A stretch of 64,000 nt of DNA from Lotus japonicus (GCF_012489685.1 NC_080046.1:27782223-27846222); one strand, 5' to 3'; counted from the stretch's first letter, positions 1-12,868 are shown. The notes: generated by a model not told the origin, from the letters alone. Numbers and translations: made by a program.

Positions 1-1991
1 GAAAACATGGTCAGGGTTCTTCTCATCTTCAAAACCTGGAGGTTGATGAACATAGACTTCCTCTGAGATGTAACCATTTAGGAAGGCACTCTTAACATCC
101 ATCTGATGAAGAATTATGTTGTGATTAACTGAGAATGAGATCAGTAGTCTGATAGCTTCCAGTCTTGCTACCGGAGCAAACGTTTCAGTATAGTCTATTC
201 CTTCCTGCTGACTGTAGCCTTGAGCAACCAGTCTTGCCTTTATCTCCTTTCTCATTCAGCTTGTTTCTGAAGACCCATTTGGTTCCAATCACATGAACGC
301 TTTGAGGTTTCTTCACTAGGCTCCAAACATCATTCTTGGAAAATTGATTCAGTCCTTCTTCCATAGCCAGAATCCAGTCCTTATCTTGAGGAGCTTCATC
401 AATTGACTTGGGTTCAATTAAGGATACCAATCCTTTCAGACTGAGCAAGGTATCTTCAGAGGGTCTGAAGGCTGATCTGGTTCTGACTGATTCATCTTTG
501 TTGCCCAGAATCAATTCCTTAGGATGAGCCGCAGTGATTCTACTCTTCTTCTGAGATTGTGAATCAGAGGGACCAGTTTCTTCTTCTGGTTCATCTTCTT
601 CTGGCTCAGCTTCCTCTGGAGCTTTGCCTTTGTCAGAAACATTTATGCTTAAATCTGCAAACTTCTCAACTAGCTTTGACTGATCAGAGTCAAGCTTATC
701 ATCAAATCTAACATGAATAGATTCTTCAATAGTTTTAGCATCAGTATTATAAAATCTGAAACCTTTAGATCGATCAGAGTAACCAAGTAATAGACATTTA
801 GAAGATTTAGCATCAAACTTATGCAATCTATCCTTAGTATTTAGAACATAGCAAACACAACCAAAAGGATGAAAATAAGAAATGTTGGGTTTTATATTCT
901 TCCACAATTCATAAGGAGTCTTATTCAGAATTGGTCTCACAGAGATTCTGTTCTGAATGTAACATGTTGTGTTTACTGCCTCCGCCCAAAAGTGCTTTGC
1001 CATGCCAGTTTCTTGGAGCATGGTTCTAGCCATCTCCTGAAGAGTTCTGTTTTTCCTCTCAACAACACCATTTTGTTGTGGAGTTCTAGGACAAGAGAAA
1101 TCATGTGCAATTCCATAGGAATCAAACAGACTCTCAAACTTGTCATTCTCAAACTCTCCACCATGATCACTTCTGACACGCACAATCCTACAAGCCTTCT
1201 CGTTTTGCACTTGGGCTATGAAGGTAGAGAACACAGAATGAGACTCATCCTTGCGGGATAGAAATTTTACCCATGTCCAGCGGCTATAGTCGTCAACAAT
1301 GACCATCCCATATCTTTTGCCACCTATAGACTCAGTTTTCACTGGTCCAAACAGGTCGATATGCAGAAGTTCCAACGGCCTTGAGGTAGAGACAACATTC
1401 TTTGCCTTGAAAGGGACTTTTGTGAATTTGCCTTTCTGACATGCTTCACAAAGAGCATCTGAAGAGAACTTCAGAGTGGGTAAGCCCCTGACAAGGTTGA
1501 GCTTACTCAGCTGAGAAAGCTTTCTCATACTGGCATGCCCTAACCGTCTATGTCATACCCATTGCTCCTCATTAACAGAAAGAAGGCACTTTACATTCTG
1601 AGATTCCAACTCAGATAATCTGATCTTATAAATGTTGTTTTTCCTCTTGCTGTTAAACTGAACAGAGCCATCGATCTGACTTACAGCCCTGCAAGACTTT
1701 TGATTGAAAATAACATCATAACCCTTGTCAGCTAATTGACTTATAGACAATGTGAGTTAAGCCGTCTACCAATAAAACATTGTCAATGCATGGACTACTA
1801 TCAACACAAATAGTACCAGTACCAACAATTTTACCCTTCTCATTGCCACCAAAGCCAACTTCGCCTCCAGGCTTAAGTTTTAGCTCTTGGATCATACGCC
1901 TTTCTCCCGTCATGTGACGCGAGCATCCACTGTCCAGATACCATGATTGGTGTTTCAATGGAGCTATCAAGGATATCTACAACATAGATAA
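1..1991 (-). pseudogene. pol: Broken copia pol (protease, integrase, start of RT) of Sirevirus A
   Basis: The minus strand encodes a copia-type polyprotein in pieces. The protease segment has the DSG active-site motif in [13 protein letters not shown] (about 1920-1950). A frame break follows near 1740. The W of the integrase zinc-binding WHRRLGH motif is a stop codon (about 1551-1553). A long open segment (1528 to 185) carries the integrase core with [17 protein letters not shown] and the [13 protein letters not shown] glutamate region. A small deletion near 250 breaks the frame just after the RT start (GTKWVFRNK), and homology runs on to base 1 in another frame. It cannot make an intact polyprotein. 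Confidence 0.9.
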
Positions 1992-4936
1992 TTTTATCCT
2001 TAGGTACCCACTTTCTGGGTCCTCTCTTGTTAGTTACCTCAGAGGTTCTGATCACCTTGGGTTTCTCAAGATGATAGTGTAACGGAATTTTGGCATGATA
2101 TTTAGACATGGAGAAAGTTTATTGAGAGGGGGGTTAGCAACTTTAACAGATAATGGTTCAGGCAATATAGTACCAGAGGGTACAAAACATTCATACAAGG
2201 ATTTAGCCTTAGGCATAGGAGGCTCATTTCTATTGGGTCTAGAATAGCCAATGCCATGCATTCCATTTCTGCTTACGCCATAGATCATCAAAGCCATTAA
2301 GCTTCTGTCTACGCTTTTAGCTAGGAATCTTTGAAAGGATTTTTCATATTTAGATTCATTCTTACTATCAGAGACATCACAAGCAACTACTTCTTCTAAC
2401 TTAGCAATTTGGTTCTTAAGCGCAGAGTTGGAATTCACTAAAGCATGATTATTATTTTTCAATTCAGAAATAATTTTCTCATGTTCAGAAGGAGTCTTAG
2501 AAGCAGCAGAGAAATCCTTTTTCAACTTTTTATGCTTAGTCACTAAAGAGTTTTACTTATCCATAATGTCAGACAAAGCATGTTTTAGCTCAGAGGTTGA
2601 GAAAGAAGCGAATACCTCATTTTCAACGTCTGAGTTAGGATCTTCTTCTGATGCTGAGTCAGAGTTAGTTGCATCTTTTGACTATGCTTCTTTGTCTTTG
2701 ACAATAGCCATGAGTCCTTGAACTTCACCATCAGAGTCAACATCCTCTGACTCTGATTCATCAAAAGTCACCATTAGACTTTTCTTTGTTTTGAAGTGCT
2801 TCTTTGGCTTCTTGTCCTTTTTCAGCTTTGGACAGTCACTCTTGTAGTTGTAAGATCAAGTTTTGATCTAGTAGTACAACTCTATGTTTTGATGATTACA
2901 AGTTAACCATTTGAGTATGAACAATTATGGTACTCTAACGTGTTTTTCTGAGTGTGCTATTTACAGGCTCTGACCTCAATTCAATCTCACACAAATCAGA
3001 AGCACTGTGCTTAAAGAGTGACCTAAGCAACGCTTTCGCATTGTCCATGTTCAGTCTGAACGGTGGAAAAGCTTCAGAAGATCTGAAGTAAATCAAGCTC
3101 TGATAAGGACTCAGCTCACTAGAAGTTCTGAAGATCCAGAAGTTCTGATAACCAAGAAACTCTGAAGGTTCAGATGTTCTGATGGTGTAGAAGACTCTGA
3201 AGATCCAGAAGCTGAATAGTGAAAACTCTGATGTCCAGAAGCAAGAAACTCTGAAGACACTATACTTCCCTCTGAGTTCAGAATCAGAAGATACAACGTC
3301 CAGAGGATCTGTGCTTTCCCTCTGACTCTGATCAACCGGCTCCACAAGTTCCAAGATGAAGCATTCCCCTGATCAGAAGTCTCCTAGGTTTAAAGGTCAA
3401 GTCGCTATCCAAATACAAAAGCATATGTACTATCCTGACGACCTACCTAACGTTCTCAGCCACAGCAGAAGCTGGAATTTCCAGAACTGCCCTCCAACGG
3501 TAGCATTTCCATGCAGCGTTCAAACCCTAATCCTTGGAGTATAAATAGAGGCTGAAGATTGAAAGATGCGGTTGGAAGAATTACACACTCGCAAGCTATA
3601 TTCAAAAACCTTCAAGCATTCTTTCATCTGAAATTCATTGTGTTTACTATTAGCTTTTCAGAAGCAAATCTCTTGTAAACATTCTTTGTTAAAACAGTTT
3701 GTTTAGTTACCTTTAGGAGATCAAGGTTGATCGGATCCTAGAGAAGACTAAGAGAGTGAATCTTAGTGTGAGCTAAGTCAGTGTAATTGTTAGTCACTTG
3801 TAGGTTTCAAGTGCAGTTGTAACACTTTACCTGATTAGTGGATTGCCTTCATTCTAAGAAGGAAGAAATCCTTGTGTGCTTTTCTATCTCTTATCCTTAG
3901 CACTTAGTTCTCGAAAAGATTTGTCAAAATCTTTAAGGTGGAAGTTTTATCTTGAAAACGTTATTCAAACCCCCCCTTTCTACCGTTTTTCATACCTTCA
4001 GTAGTGCCCTGATTCTTTGCATTTGAAACATGTGACTTCCTTGACTGAGGACTTCTTCTGGCCTGATGAGGGTTCAAACTTTCCTTTGGCCTTTCCAGAG
4101 CCTCTGTACTTGCTCTACCTGTGCTTCCAGATGCGGTTGAGCCTTTTGGAGATCAGAGTTAGCTCAACTTCATCAGAATCTTCTGATGCTTCTTCAGATT
4201 CTTCTGCTTCTGCTTGGAGAGCTTTTGACTTCTCAGATTTAGAATTCTCAGATTTGGATTTCAAGGCTATAGACTTCTTCCTCAGATCCTGCATCTCTGA
4301 GCGCTTCAGTTCATGACATTTCAGTATGCTGATGAGTTCTTCTAGACTCATACTCTCAACATCTCTTGTAAGTTCTATTGAAGTCACTAAAGGCATCCAG
4401 CTTTCAGGAAGACTTCTGATAACCCTTATAACATGATCTTTTGTAGTGTAGCTTTTGTTGAGAGGTCTTATTCCAGCTACAAGCAACTGAAATCTGGAAA
4501 ACATATCCTCAATGGACTCATTAGGTTCCATGATGAAGGATTCATACTTCTGGATCAAGGACAGCGCCTTTGATTCTTTCACTTTCTTGTTTCCTTCATG
4601 GGACATTTTCAAGGATTCAAAGATACCTTTGGCAAACTCATGATCTGTAATCTTCTGGTACTCTTCATAGGAAATAGCACTAAGAAGAATAGCTCTAGCT
4701 TTGTGGTGCTGTGAGTAAAGCTTCTTTTGCTCAGCAGTCATCTCTGATCTGGAGATCTTCTTGCCATCAGCATCAACTGGACGCTCATAGCCATCCACAA
4801 TGATATCGCAGAGATCTGCGTCGAAGCCCAGGAAGAAACTTTCAATTCGGTCTTTCCAATATTCGAACCTTTGACCATCGAACATGGGAGGCTTTGCATT
4901 GTAACCATCTTTTTGCATTTCACTGGTGGTAGCCAT
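1873..4936 (-). pseudogene. gag: Broken gag of Sirevirus A, split by a solo LTR
   Basis: The start codon is at 4936 on the minus strand, about 60 nt inside the primer binding site, as in element B. The open N-terminal part (4936 to 4115) is the copia-type capsid region. The CCHC zinc knuckle is split at the insertion point: CFECKESGH lies at about 4003-4030 and the rest continues below 2849. The C-terminal part has further breaks between about 2543 and 2850, and the last segment ends at 1873 after overlapping the protease frame, as in B and C. A solo LTR (2849-4000) separates the halves. Confidence 0.88.
2849..4000 (+). repeat. Solo LTR of the Sirevirus family inside gag of Sirevirus A
   Basis: This 1152-bp sequence starts TGTAAGATCAAG and ends TACCTTCA, like the LTRs of B, but has no internal region. 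It is flanked by a direct duplication GTAGT (2844-2848 and 4001-4005). Removing it and one duplication rejoins the gag zinc knuckle. A solo LTR arises by recombination between the two LTRs of an inserted element. A TATA-like stretch (about 3539-3546) lies where the other family LTRs have it. Confidence 0.95.
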
Positions 4937-4994
4937 TGTTTTTCACACCGGCCCGGATCACTGAACACTGTTAGGTGTGGTAATCAGAACTTGC

Positions 4995-5006
4995 GCTCTG
5001 ATACCA
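4995..5006 (-). promoter_or_regulatory. Primer binding site of Sirevirus A
   Basis: The minus strand reads TGGTATCAGAGC two bases after the LTR end. It is complementary to the 3' end of initiator Met-tRNA, the usual primer for copia elements. Confidence 0.9.
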
Positions 5007-5008
5007 AT

Positions 5009-6227
5009 TGAAGGTATGAAAAACGATAGAAAGGGGGGGGGGGGTTTGAATAGCGTTTTCAGAATAAAACTTCCCACTTAAGATTTTAACAAATCTTTCG
5101 AGACACAAGTAAGGTGCTTAAGATAAGAGATGAGAAACGCACACAAGGATTTTATCCTGGTTCACTTGATGAATCACTCAAGCTAGTCCAGTCCACCCGT
5201 TAAGGTGATTTCTTCCTTCTTAGAATGAAGGCAATTCACTAATCAGAGATTTGTTACAACTGCACTTGAAACCTACAAGTGACTAACAATACACTGACTT
5301 AGCTCACACTAAGATTCACTCTCTTAGTCTTCTCTAGGATCCGATCAACCTTGATCTCCTAAAGGTAAACTAAACAATTGTTTAAAGAATATTGTTTACA
5401 AAGAAATTGCTTCTTAAAAGCTTGTAGTAAACACAATGAATTCGATGAAGAAAGATAGCTTAGAAGATTTGAGTATTGCTTGCGCGTATAAGATTCTTCC
5501 AACAACATCTTTCAGTCTTCAGCCTCTATATATACTCCAAGGATTAGGGTTTGAACATTGCATGGGAATGCTACCGTTGGAGGGCAGATCTGGGATTTCC
5601 AGCTTCTGCTGTGGCTGAGAATGTTAGGTTAGGTCGTCAGGATAGTACACTTGCTTTTGTACTTTGGATTGTGACTTGACCTTTAACCTTGTTGACTTCT
5701 GATCAGAGGAATGCTTCGTGTTGGAACTTGTGAAGCTTGTTGATCAGAGTAAGAGGGAAGCATGGATCCTCTGACCGTTGTACCTTCTGATTCTGAACTC
5801 AGAGGAGAAGTACTTGGTCTTCAGAGCCATTTTGCTTCTGGACTTCAGAGTCTTCACTTTTCAGCTTCTGGATCTTCAGAGTCTTCTACACCATCAGAAC
5901 TTCTGAGCCTTCAGAGTGTCTGGGTTGTCAGAACGTCTGGATCTTCAAAACTTCAAGTGAGCTGAGTCCATATCAGAGCTTGATTAACTTCAGATCTTCT
6001 GAAGCTTTTCTACTGTTCAGATTGAACATAGAGATTGCGAAAGCGTTGCTAGGGTCACTCTTTAATCAAAATGCTTCTGATTTGTGTGAGATTGAATTAA
6101 GGTCAGAGCCTGTTAAGAGCACACTCAGAAAAAACACGTTAGAGTACCATAATTGTTCATACTAAAATGTTAACTTGTAATCATCAAAACATAGAGTTGT
6201 ACTACTTGATCAAAACTTGATCTTGCA
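5009..6227 (-). repeat. 5' LTR of Sirevirus A
   Basis: The 1219-bp LTR carries the family ends in reverse (TGAAGGTATGAAAAACG at 5009; CTTGATCTTGCA at 6227, where B has CTTACA). A TATA-like TATATA run lies at about 5526-5534. It is noticeably diverged from the LTRs of B and D, which fits an older insertion. Confidence 0.92.
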
Positions 6228-6678
6228 CTTATATGTGCCATGAAAATCTGGTGAAGATTTTATTGTGGTTACTTACGGTTTAAGTAGCTTATACTGGTTA
6301 TTTATTATGGGTTGGTTTATTTGTTGAAACAATCTCTGATTGAAGATTTGTTTCTATTGTGTTAATGGTTGATTGATTTGTAAACGCGATCATTACTCTG
6401 GAAGATTGCGTTCTGATTTGTTGTTGTTGGACTACTGCTTCAGCCTCTGGAAACCCTAGTGTGGCTGCTGAAGCATATAAATATGAAGACCTAAAACATG
6501 AAGACTACTGAAGCTTTTGAGAGAAACTGATCAAGTGTTTAAGGGTTGTTATTTGTGTCGGTCCTTGTGTTTGTAGTGAACAAACCTTGCTCATTGATTC
6601 TATAAGGCAAGGTTGTGTTCTGTGTTCTTGAGTGTTAAAACTCTGATTGTTTTTGTTCTTACCAATCACTGTTGCAGT
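6228..6678 (+). repeat. Copia-type LTR fragment, first part
   Basis: These 451 bp lie between Sireviruses A and B and resume after B at 18782. They contain a promoter-like stretch (GCATATAAATATGAAG, about 6473-6488). The last five bases, GCAGT, are the target duplication of B. With 18782-19108 this resembles a copia LTR of another family. Its left end may have been removed or displaced by A. Confidence 0.55.
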
Positions 6679-7893
6679 TGTAAGATCAAGTTTTGATCTA
6701 GTAGTACAACTCTATGTTTTGATGATTACAAGTTAACCTTTTGATATGAACAATTGTGGTACTCTAACGTGTTTTTCTGAGTGTGCTATTTACAGGCTCT
6801 GACCCTGACTCAATTTCACACAAATCAGAAGCACTGTGTATAAAGGGTAACCCAAGCAACGCTTTCGCATTCACCATGTTCAGTATGAACAGTGGAAAAG
6901 CTTCAGAAGATCTGAAGCTATACAAACTCTGATGAGGACTCAGTCGCTAGAAGCTCTGATGATCCAGAAGTTCTGACAACCAAGAAACACTGAAGGTTCA
7001 GATGTTCCGATGGTGTAGAAGACTCTGAAGATCCAGAAGCTGAATAGTGGAAACTCTGAAGTCCAGAAGCAAGAAACTCTGAAGGCCATGTTCTTCCCTC
7101 TGAGTTCAGAATCAGAAGATACAATGGTCAGAGGATCTGTGCTATCCCTCTGACTCTGATCAACCGGCTTCACAAGTTCCAATACGAAGCATTCCTCTGA
7201 TCAGAAGTCTCCTAGGTTAAAAGGTCAAGTCGCTATCCTAGTACAAAAGCAAGTGTACCTTCCTGACGACCTACCTAACGTTCTCAGCCACAGCAGAAGC
7301 TGGATTTTCCAGAACTGCCCTCCAACGGTAGCATTTCCCATGCAACGCTCAACCCTAATCCTTGGAGTATATATAGAGGCTGAAGATTGAAAGAAGCGGC
7401 TAGAAGAAAAAATATACAAGAAGCAATACACACGCGCAAGATATATTCTAAGCTTTCTTTCATCTTGTAATTTATTTCAGTTTACACTCAGCTTATTCAG
7501 AAGCAAACCCTTGTAAACACCAACCTCAAACAGTTGTTTGATTTTCCTTTAGGAGATCAAGGTTGATCGGATCCTAGAGAAGACTAAGAGAGTGAATCTT
7601 AGTGTGAGCTAAGTCAGTGTAATTGTTAGTCACTTGTAGGTTTCAAGTGCAGTTGTAACTCTTACCTGATTAGTGGATTGCCTTCATTCTAAGAAGGAAG
7701 AAATCACCTTAACGGGTGGACTGGAGTAGCTTGAGTGATTTATCAAGTGAACCAGGATAAAATCCTTGTGTGCTTTTCTATCTCTATCTTTTGCACTTAG
7801 TTCTCGAAAAGATTTGTTAAAATCTTTAAGGTGGTAGTTTTGTACTGAAAACGTTATTCAAACCCCCCCTTTCTACCGTTTTTCATACCTTCA
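6679..7893 (+). repeat. 5' LTR of Sirevirus B
   Basis: 1215 bp from TGTAAGATCAAG to TACCTTCA. It starts with an inverted repeat (AGATCAA, gtt, TTGATCT). The U3 part is full of short CTCTGA/CAGAAG repeats. A TATA-like box sits near 7368. I see no difference from the 3' copy at 17567-18781. Confidence 0.97.
7368..7376 (+). promoter_or_regulatory. TATA box of the Sirevirus B LTR promoter
   Basis: TATATATAG lies about 530 bp before the LTR end, within a block (CTTGGAG, TATA, GAGGCTGAAG) found in every Sirevirus LTR of the window. It is the likely start region of the genomic RNA. Confidence 0.75.
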
Positions 7894-7895
7894 AT

Positions 7896-7907
7896 TGGTA
7901 TCAGAGC
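7896..7907 (+). promoter_or_regulatory. Primer binding site of Sirevirus B
   Basis: TGGTATCAGAGC, two bases after the LTR, is complementary to the 3' end of initiator Met-tRNA. Confidence 0.93.
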
Positions 7908-7965
7908 GCAAGTTCTGATTACCACACCTAACAGTGTTCAGTGATCCGGGCCGGTGTGAAAAACA

Positions 7966-9876
7966 ATGGCTGCCACCACCAGTGAAACTCAAAGAGATGG
8001 TTACAACGCAAAGCCTCCTATGTTCGATGGTCAAAGGTTCGAATATTGGAAAGATAGACTGGAAAGTTTCTTTCTGGGTTTCGATGCAGATCTCTGGGAT
8101 ATTATTGTGGATGGCTATGAGCGTCCAGTTGATGCAGATGGCAAAAAGATCCCAAGGTCAGAGATGTCTGCAGATCAAAAGAAGCTGTACTCACAACATC
8201 ATAAAGCAAGAGCAATTCTTCTAAGTGCTATCTCCTATGAGGAGTACCAGAAGATTACAGATCGTGAGTTTGCTAAAGGCATTTTTGATTCTCTGAAGAT
8301 GTCTCATGAAGGAAACAAGAAAGTCAAAGAATCAAAGGCATTGTCTTTGATCCAAAAGTATGAATCCTTCATCATGGAGCCAAATGAGTCCATTGAAGAA
8401 ATGTTCTCCAGATTTCAACTGCTTGTAGCTGGCATACGTCCTCTCAACAAGAGCTACACAACAAAAGATCACGTCATAAGGGTCATCAGGTGTCTTCCTG
8501 AAAGTTGGATGCCTTTGGTGACTTCAATAGAGCTCACGAGAGATGTTGAGAATATGAGTTTAGAAGAACTCATCAGCATTTTGAAATGCCATGAGCTGAA
8601 GCGCTCAGAGATGCAAGATCTGAGGAAAAAGTCCATAGCCTTGAAATCCAAATCTGAAAAGGCTAAGGTTGAGAAGTCAAAGGCTCTTCAAGCTGAAGAA
8701 GAAGAATCTGAAGAAGCATCAGAAGATTCTGATGAAGATGAGCTGACTCTGATCTCCAAGAGACTCAACCGCATCTGGAAGCACAGGCAGAGCAAGTTCA
8801 AAGGCTCTGGAAAGGCAAGAGGAAAGTCTGAATCCTCAGGTCAGAAGAAGTCATCAATCAAGGAAGTCACTTGCTTTGAGTGCAAAGAATCAGGGCACTA
8901 CAAAAGTGACTGTCCAAAATTGAAGAAAGACAAGAAGCCAAAGAAGCACTTCAAGACCAAGAAGAGTCTGATGGTGACATTCGATGAATCAGAGTCAGAG
9001 GATGTTGACTCTGATGGTGAAGTCCAAGGACTCATGGCTATTGTCAAAGACAAAGGAACAGAGTCAAAGGAAGCTGTTGACTCTGACTCAGAATCAGAAG
9101 GAGATCCAGACTCTGACGATGAAAATGAGGTATTTGCTTCCTTCTCTACCTCTGAACTGAAACATGCTTTGTCTGATATCATGGATAAGTATAACTCCTT
9201 GTTGTCTAAGCATAAGAAGCTGAAAAAGAACTTATCTGCTGTTTCTAAAACTCCTTCTGAACATGAGAAAATCATATCTGATTTGAAAAATGATAACCAT
9301 GCTTTAGTTAATTCTAACTCTGTGCTTAAGAATCAAATTGCAAAGTTAGAAGAAGTTATTGCCTGCGATGCCTCTGATAGTAAGCATGAATCTAAGTATG
9401 AAAAATCTTTTCAAAGATTCCTGGCTAAAAGCGTAGATAGAAGCTTAATGGCTTCAATGATCTATGGTGTAAGCAGAAATGGAATGCATGGCATTGGCTA
9501 TTCTAAACCAATTAGAAATGAGCCTTCTGTGTCTAAAGCTAAATCCTTGTATGAATGCTTTGTTCCCTCGGGTACCATATTGCCTGATCCTGTACCTGCT
9601 GAAGTTGCTAAAAACCCTCTTAAAAAGGGATCTTTCTCTATGACTAAATATCATGCAAATATTCCTTTAAAATATCATGTTGAGACACCCAAGGTGATCA
9701 GAACCTTTGGGGTAACTAACAAAAGAGGACCCAGAAAGTGGGTACCTAAGGACAAGATTATCTATGTTGCAGATATCCTTGATAGCTCCACTGAAACACC
9801 AATCATGGTATCTGGACAGTGGATGCTCGCGTCACATGACGGGAGAAAAGCGTATGTTCCGAGAGCTGAAACTTAA
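7966..9876 (+). CDS. gag: Sirevirus Gag (nucleocapsid polyprotein), 636 aa
   Basis: Gag forms the cytoplasmic virus-like particle that packages the element RNA. The start MAATTSETQ is the first ATG after the primer binding site and is conserved in A and C. Residues 1 to about 230 are the copia-type capsid region. A Lys/Ser/Glu-rich linker follows, then a CCHC zinc knuckle at residues 303-316 (C303, C306, H311, C316). Next come an acidic Ser/Asp-rich stretch and a heptad-like coiled coil at about 400-465. The frame ends at 9876 after overlapping the pol frame by about 158 nt. Pol is one base ahead (+1) and includes the protease active site, so Gag and Pol are not a simple fusion. The same overlap occurs in A and C. 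Confidence 0.95.
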   Translation: MAATTSETQRDGYNAKPPMFDGQRFEYWKDRLESFFLGFDADLWDIIVDGYERPVDADGKKIPRSEMSADQKKLYSQHHKARAILLSAISYEEYQKITDREFAKGIFDSLKMSHEGNKKVKESKALSLIQKYESFIMEPNESIEEMFSRFQLLVAGIRPLNKSYTTKDHVIRVIRCLPESWMPLVTSIELTRDVENMSLEELISILKCHELKRSEMQDLRKKSIALKSKSEKAKVEKSKALQAEEEESEEASEDSDEDELTLISKRLNRIWKHRQSKFKGSGKARGKSESSGQKKSSIKEVTCFECKESGHYKSDCPKLKKDKKPKKHFKTKKSLMVTFDESESEDVDSDGEVQGLMAIVKDKGTESKEAVDSDSESEGDPDSDDENEVFASFSTSELKHALSDIMDKYNSLLSKHKKLKKNLSAVSKTPSEHEKIISDLKNDNHALVNSNSVLKNQIAKLEEVIACDASDSKHESKYEKSFQRFLAKSVDRSLMASMIYGVSRNGMHGIGYSKPIRNEPSVSKAKSLYECFVPSGTILPDPVPAEVAKNPLKKGSFSMTKYHANIPLKYHVETPKVIRTFGVTNKRGPRKWVPKDKIIYVADILDSSTETPIMVSGQWMLASHDGRKAYVPRAET

Positions 9877-12868
9877 GCCTGGAGGCGAAGTTGGCTTTGG
9901 AGGAAATGAAAAGGGTAAAATTATTGGTACTGGTACTATTTGTGTAGATAGTAGTCCATGCATTGATAATGTTTTATTGGTAGACGGCTTAACACATAAC
10001 TTATTGTCTATAAGTCAATTAGCTGACAAGGGTTATGATGTTATATTCAATCAAAAGTCCTGCCGGGCTGTAAGTCAGATCGATGGCTCTGTTCTGTTTA
10101 ACAGCAAGAGGAAGAACAACATTTATAAGATCAGATTATCTGAGTTGGAGGCTCAGAATGTGAAGTGCCTTCTGTCTGTTAATGAAGAGCAGTGGGTATG
10201 GCATAGACGGTTAGGGCATGCCAGTATGAGAAAGATTTCTCAGCTGAGCAAGCTAAACCTTGTCAGGGGCTTACCCAATCTGAAGTTCGCTTCAGACGCT
10301 CTTTGTGAAGCATGTCAGAAAGGCAAATTCACAAAAGTCCCTTTCAAGGCAAAGAATGTTGTCTCAACCTCAAGGCCGTTAGAACTTCTGCATATCGACC
10401 TGTTTGGACCAGTGAAAACTGAGTCTATAGGTGGCAAGAGATATGGGATGGTTATCGTTGATGACTATAGCCGCTGGACATGGGTAAAGTTTCTAACCCG
10501 CAAGGATGAGTCTCATGCTGTGTTCTCTACCTTCATTGCTCAAGTGCAAAACGAGAAGGCTTGTAGAATTGTGCGTGTCAGAAGTGACCATGGTGGAGAG
10601 TTTGAGAATGACAAGTTTGAGAGTCTGTTTGATTCCTATGGAATTACACATGATTTCTCTTGTCCCAGAACTCCTCAACAAAATGGTGTTGTTGAGAGGA
10701 AGAACAGAACTCTTCAGGAGATGGCTAGAACCATGCTCCAAGAAACTGGCATGGCTAAGCACTTTTGGGCAGAGGCAGTAAATACAGCATGTTACATTCA
10801 GAACAGAATCTCTGTGAGACCAATTCTGAATAAGACTCCTTATGAATTGTGGAAGAACATAAAACCCAACATTTCTTATTTTCATCCTTTTGGCTGTGTT
10901 TGTTATGTTCTCAATACTAAGGATAGATTGCATAAGTTTGATGCTAAATCTTCTAAGTGTCTATTACTTGGTTATTCTGATAGATCTAAAGGTTTTAGAT
11001 TTTATAATACTGATGCTAAGACTATTGAAGAATCTATTCATGTTAGATTGGATGATAAGCTTGACTCTGACCAGTCAAAGCTAGTTGAAAAGTTTGCAGA
11101 TTTAAGCATTAATGTTTCTGACAAAGGCAAAGCTCCAGAGGAAGTTGAGCCAGAGGAAGATGAACCAGAGGAAGAAGCTGGTCCCTCTAACTCACAAACT
11201 CTGAAGAAGAGCAGAATCACTGCAGCTCATCCTAAGGAATTGATTCTGGGCAACAAAGATGAACCAGTCAGAACCAGATCCGCCTTCAGACCCTCTGAAG
11301 AGACCTTGCTGAGTCTGAAAGGATTGGTGTCCTTAATTGAACCCAAGTCCATAGATGAAGCTCTTCAGGACAAGGATTGGATTCTGGCCATGGAAGAAGA
11401 ATTGAATCAATTCTCCAAGAACGATGTTTGGAGCTTAGTGAAGAAGCCTGAGAATGTCCATGTTATTGGAACGAAATGGGTATTCAGAAACAAGCTAAAT
11501 GAGAAAGGAGATGTAGTCAGAAACAAGGCAAGGCTAGTTGCTCAAGGCTACAGCCAGCAGGAAGGAATAGACTACACTGAAACATTTGCTCCAGTAGCAA
11601 GACTGGAGGCAATCAGACTATTGATTTCTTTCTCAGTAAATCACAACATAGTTCTACATCAGATGGACGTAAAGAGTGCCTTCCTAAATGGCTATATCTC
11701 AGAGGAAGTCTATGTTCATCAACCCCCAGGTTTTGAAGATGAAAAGAAACCAGACCATGTGTTCAAATTGAAGAAATCACTCTACGGTCTGAAGCAAGCT
11801 CCCAGAGCATGGTATGAGAGACTTAGCTCATTCCTTCTGGAGAATGAGTTTGTAAGGGGTAAAGTAGATACAACTCTCTTTTGCAAGACTTATAAAGATG
11901 ATATCTTAATTGTGCAAATTTATGTTGATGATATTATATTTGGTTCTGCTAATCAATCTCTATGCAAAGAATTTTCTGAGATGATGCAGGCTGAATTTGA
12001 GATGAGTATGATGGGAGAATTAAAGTACTTTCTGGGAATACAAGTTGATCAAACACCAGAAGGAACATATATCCATCAGAGCAAGTACACTAAAGAACTT
12101 CTGAAGAAGTTCAATATGCTGGAATCTACAGTGGCCAAGACTCCAATGCATCCAACATGCATTCTGGAAAAAGAAGATATAAGTGGTAAAGTATGTCAGA
12201 AGCTCTATCGTGGCATGATAGGTTCACTTCTGTACTTAACTGCATCTAGGCCAGACATATTATTTAGTGTTCATTTATGTGCTCGTTTCCAATCAGATCC
12301 AAGGGAAACCCACTTAACTGCTGTTAAGAGGATCCTAAGGTATCTGAAAGGCACCACTAACCTTGGCTTGATGTATAAGAAAACATCAGAGTATAAGCTT
12401 TCAGGTTATTGTGATGCTGATTATGCTGGAGATAGAACAGAGAGAAAAAGTACTTCTGGAAATTGTCAATTTCTGGGAAGCAATCTAGTCTCATGGGCAA
12501 GCAAGAGGCAATCAACCATTGCTCTATCAACTGCAGAGGCAGAATATATCTCAGCAGCAATATGCAGCACTCAGATGCTCTGGATGAAACATCAGCTGGA
12601 GGATTATCAGATCCTTGAGAGCAATATCCCAATCTATTGTGATAACACTGCTGCAATTTCGTTGAGCAAGAATCCTATCTTGCATTCAAGGGCAAAGCAC
12701 ATTGAGGTAAAGTATCACTTCATTAGAGATTATGTGCAGAAGGGCGTACTTCTTCTGAAGTTTGTTGATACTGACCATCAATGGGCAGATATCTTTACAA
12801 AGCCCTTAGCTGAAGATAGATTTAATTTTATTCTGAAAAATCTAAACATGGACTTTTGTCCAGAGTGA
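9716..12868 (+). CDS. pol: Sirevirus Pol polyprotein (protease, integrase, RT, RNase H)
   Basis: The frame opens at 9716, and its first ATG is at 9764 (1034 aa from there; residue numbers count from it). Domains in order are: aspartic protease, DSG at 18-20; integrase zinc-binding region, WHRRLGH at about 145 to CEAC at about 182; integrase core with D in HIDLFGP (about 210), D in SDHGGEF (about 274) and E in GVVERKN (about 310); acidic linker; RT with YVDD at 720-723; RNase H with D884/D886, E925/E927 in TAEAEY and D960 in CDNTAAI. All catalytic motifs are present. Because the protease lies within the gag overlap, expression probably needs a +1 shift or another joining mechanism. There is no stop or frameshift, unlike A, C and D. 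Confidence 0.95.
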   Translation, partial: LTKEDPESGYLRTRLSMLQISLIAPLKHQSWYLDSGCSRHMTGEKRMFRELKLKPGGEVGFGGNEKGKIIGTGTICVDSSPCIDNVLLVDGLTHNLLSISQLADKGYDVIFNQKSCRAVSQIDGSVLFNSKRKNNIYKIRLSELEAQNVKCLLSVNEEQWVWHRRLGHASMRKISQLSKLNLVRGLPNLKFASDALCEACQKGKFTKVPFKAKNVVSTSRPLELLHIDLFGPVKTESIGGKRYGMVIVDDYSRWTWVKFLTRKDESHAVFSTFIAQVQNEKACRIVRVRSDHGGEFENDKFESLFDSYGITHDFSCPRTPQQNGVVERKNRTLQEMARTMLQETGMAKHFWAEAVNTACYIQNRISVRPILNKTPYELWKNIKPNISYFHPFGCVCYVLNTKDRLHKFDAKSSKCLLLGYSDRSKGFRFYNTDAKTIEESIHVRLDDKLDSDQSKLVEKFADLSINVSDKGKAPEEVEPEEDEPEEEAGPSNSQTLKKSRITAAHPKELILGNKDEPVRTRSAFRPSEETLLSLKGLVSLIEPKSIDEALQDKDWILAMEEELNQFSKNDVWSLVKKPENVHVIGTKWVFRNKLNEKGDVVRNKARLVAQGYSQQEGIDYTETFAPVARLEAIRLLISFSVNHNIVLHQMDVKSAFLNGYISEEVYVHQPPGFEDEKKPDHVFKLKKSLYGLKQAPRAWYERLSSFLLENEFVRGKVDTTLFCKTYKDDILIVQIYVDDIIFGSANQSLCKEFSEMMQAEFEMSMMGELKYFLGIQVDQTPEGTYIHQSKYTKELLKKFNMLESTVAKTPMHPTCILEKEDISGKVCQKLYRGMIGSLLYLTASRPDILFSVHLCARFQSDPRETHLTAVKRILRYLKGTTNLGLMYKKTSEYKLSGYCDADYAGDRTERKSTSGNCQFLGSNLVSWASKRQSTIALSTAEAEYISAAICSTQMLWMKHQLEDYQILESNIPIYCDNTAAISLSKNPILHSRAKHIEVKYHFIRDYVQKGVLLLKFVDTDHQWADIFTKPLAEDRFNFILKNLNMDFCPE

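Larger units (their letters stand above)
1..6227 (-). mobile_element. Sirevirus A: degraded Ty1/copia LTR retrotransposon, 3' part beyond the window
   Basis: Read on the minus strand, this is a 5' LTR (6227 to 5009), a primer binding site complementary to initiator Met-tRNA, then gag and pol up to the RT region, where the window edge cuts it. Order and proteins match complete element B at 6679-18781. Several frameshifts, a nonsense codon and a solo LTR inserted in gag mark it as the oldest and most decayed Sirevirus copy here. Its 3' half is not in the window, so its target duplication cannot be checked. Confidence 0.93.

Noticed and set aside
2935..3354. Frames inside Sirevirus LTRs (also 5762-6165, 6918-7431, 17806-18319, 45400-45952)
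   Set aside because: They arise from repeated CTCTGA/CAGAAG motifs in the LTR U3, shift between copies, and overlap the promoter.
10493..10933. Long frames antisense to the integrase region of the Sireviruses (also at 869-1261 and 29260-29529)
   Set aside because: They mirror a conserved coding strand and appear in every copy for that reason. They have no promoter-like sequence, unlike the antisense frame near the 3' LTR.
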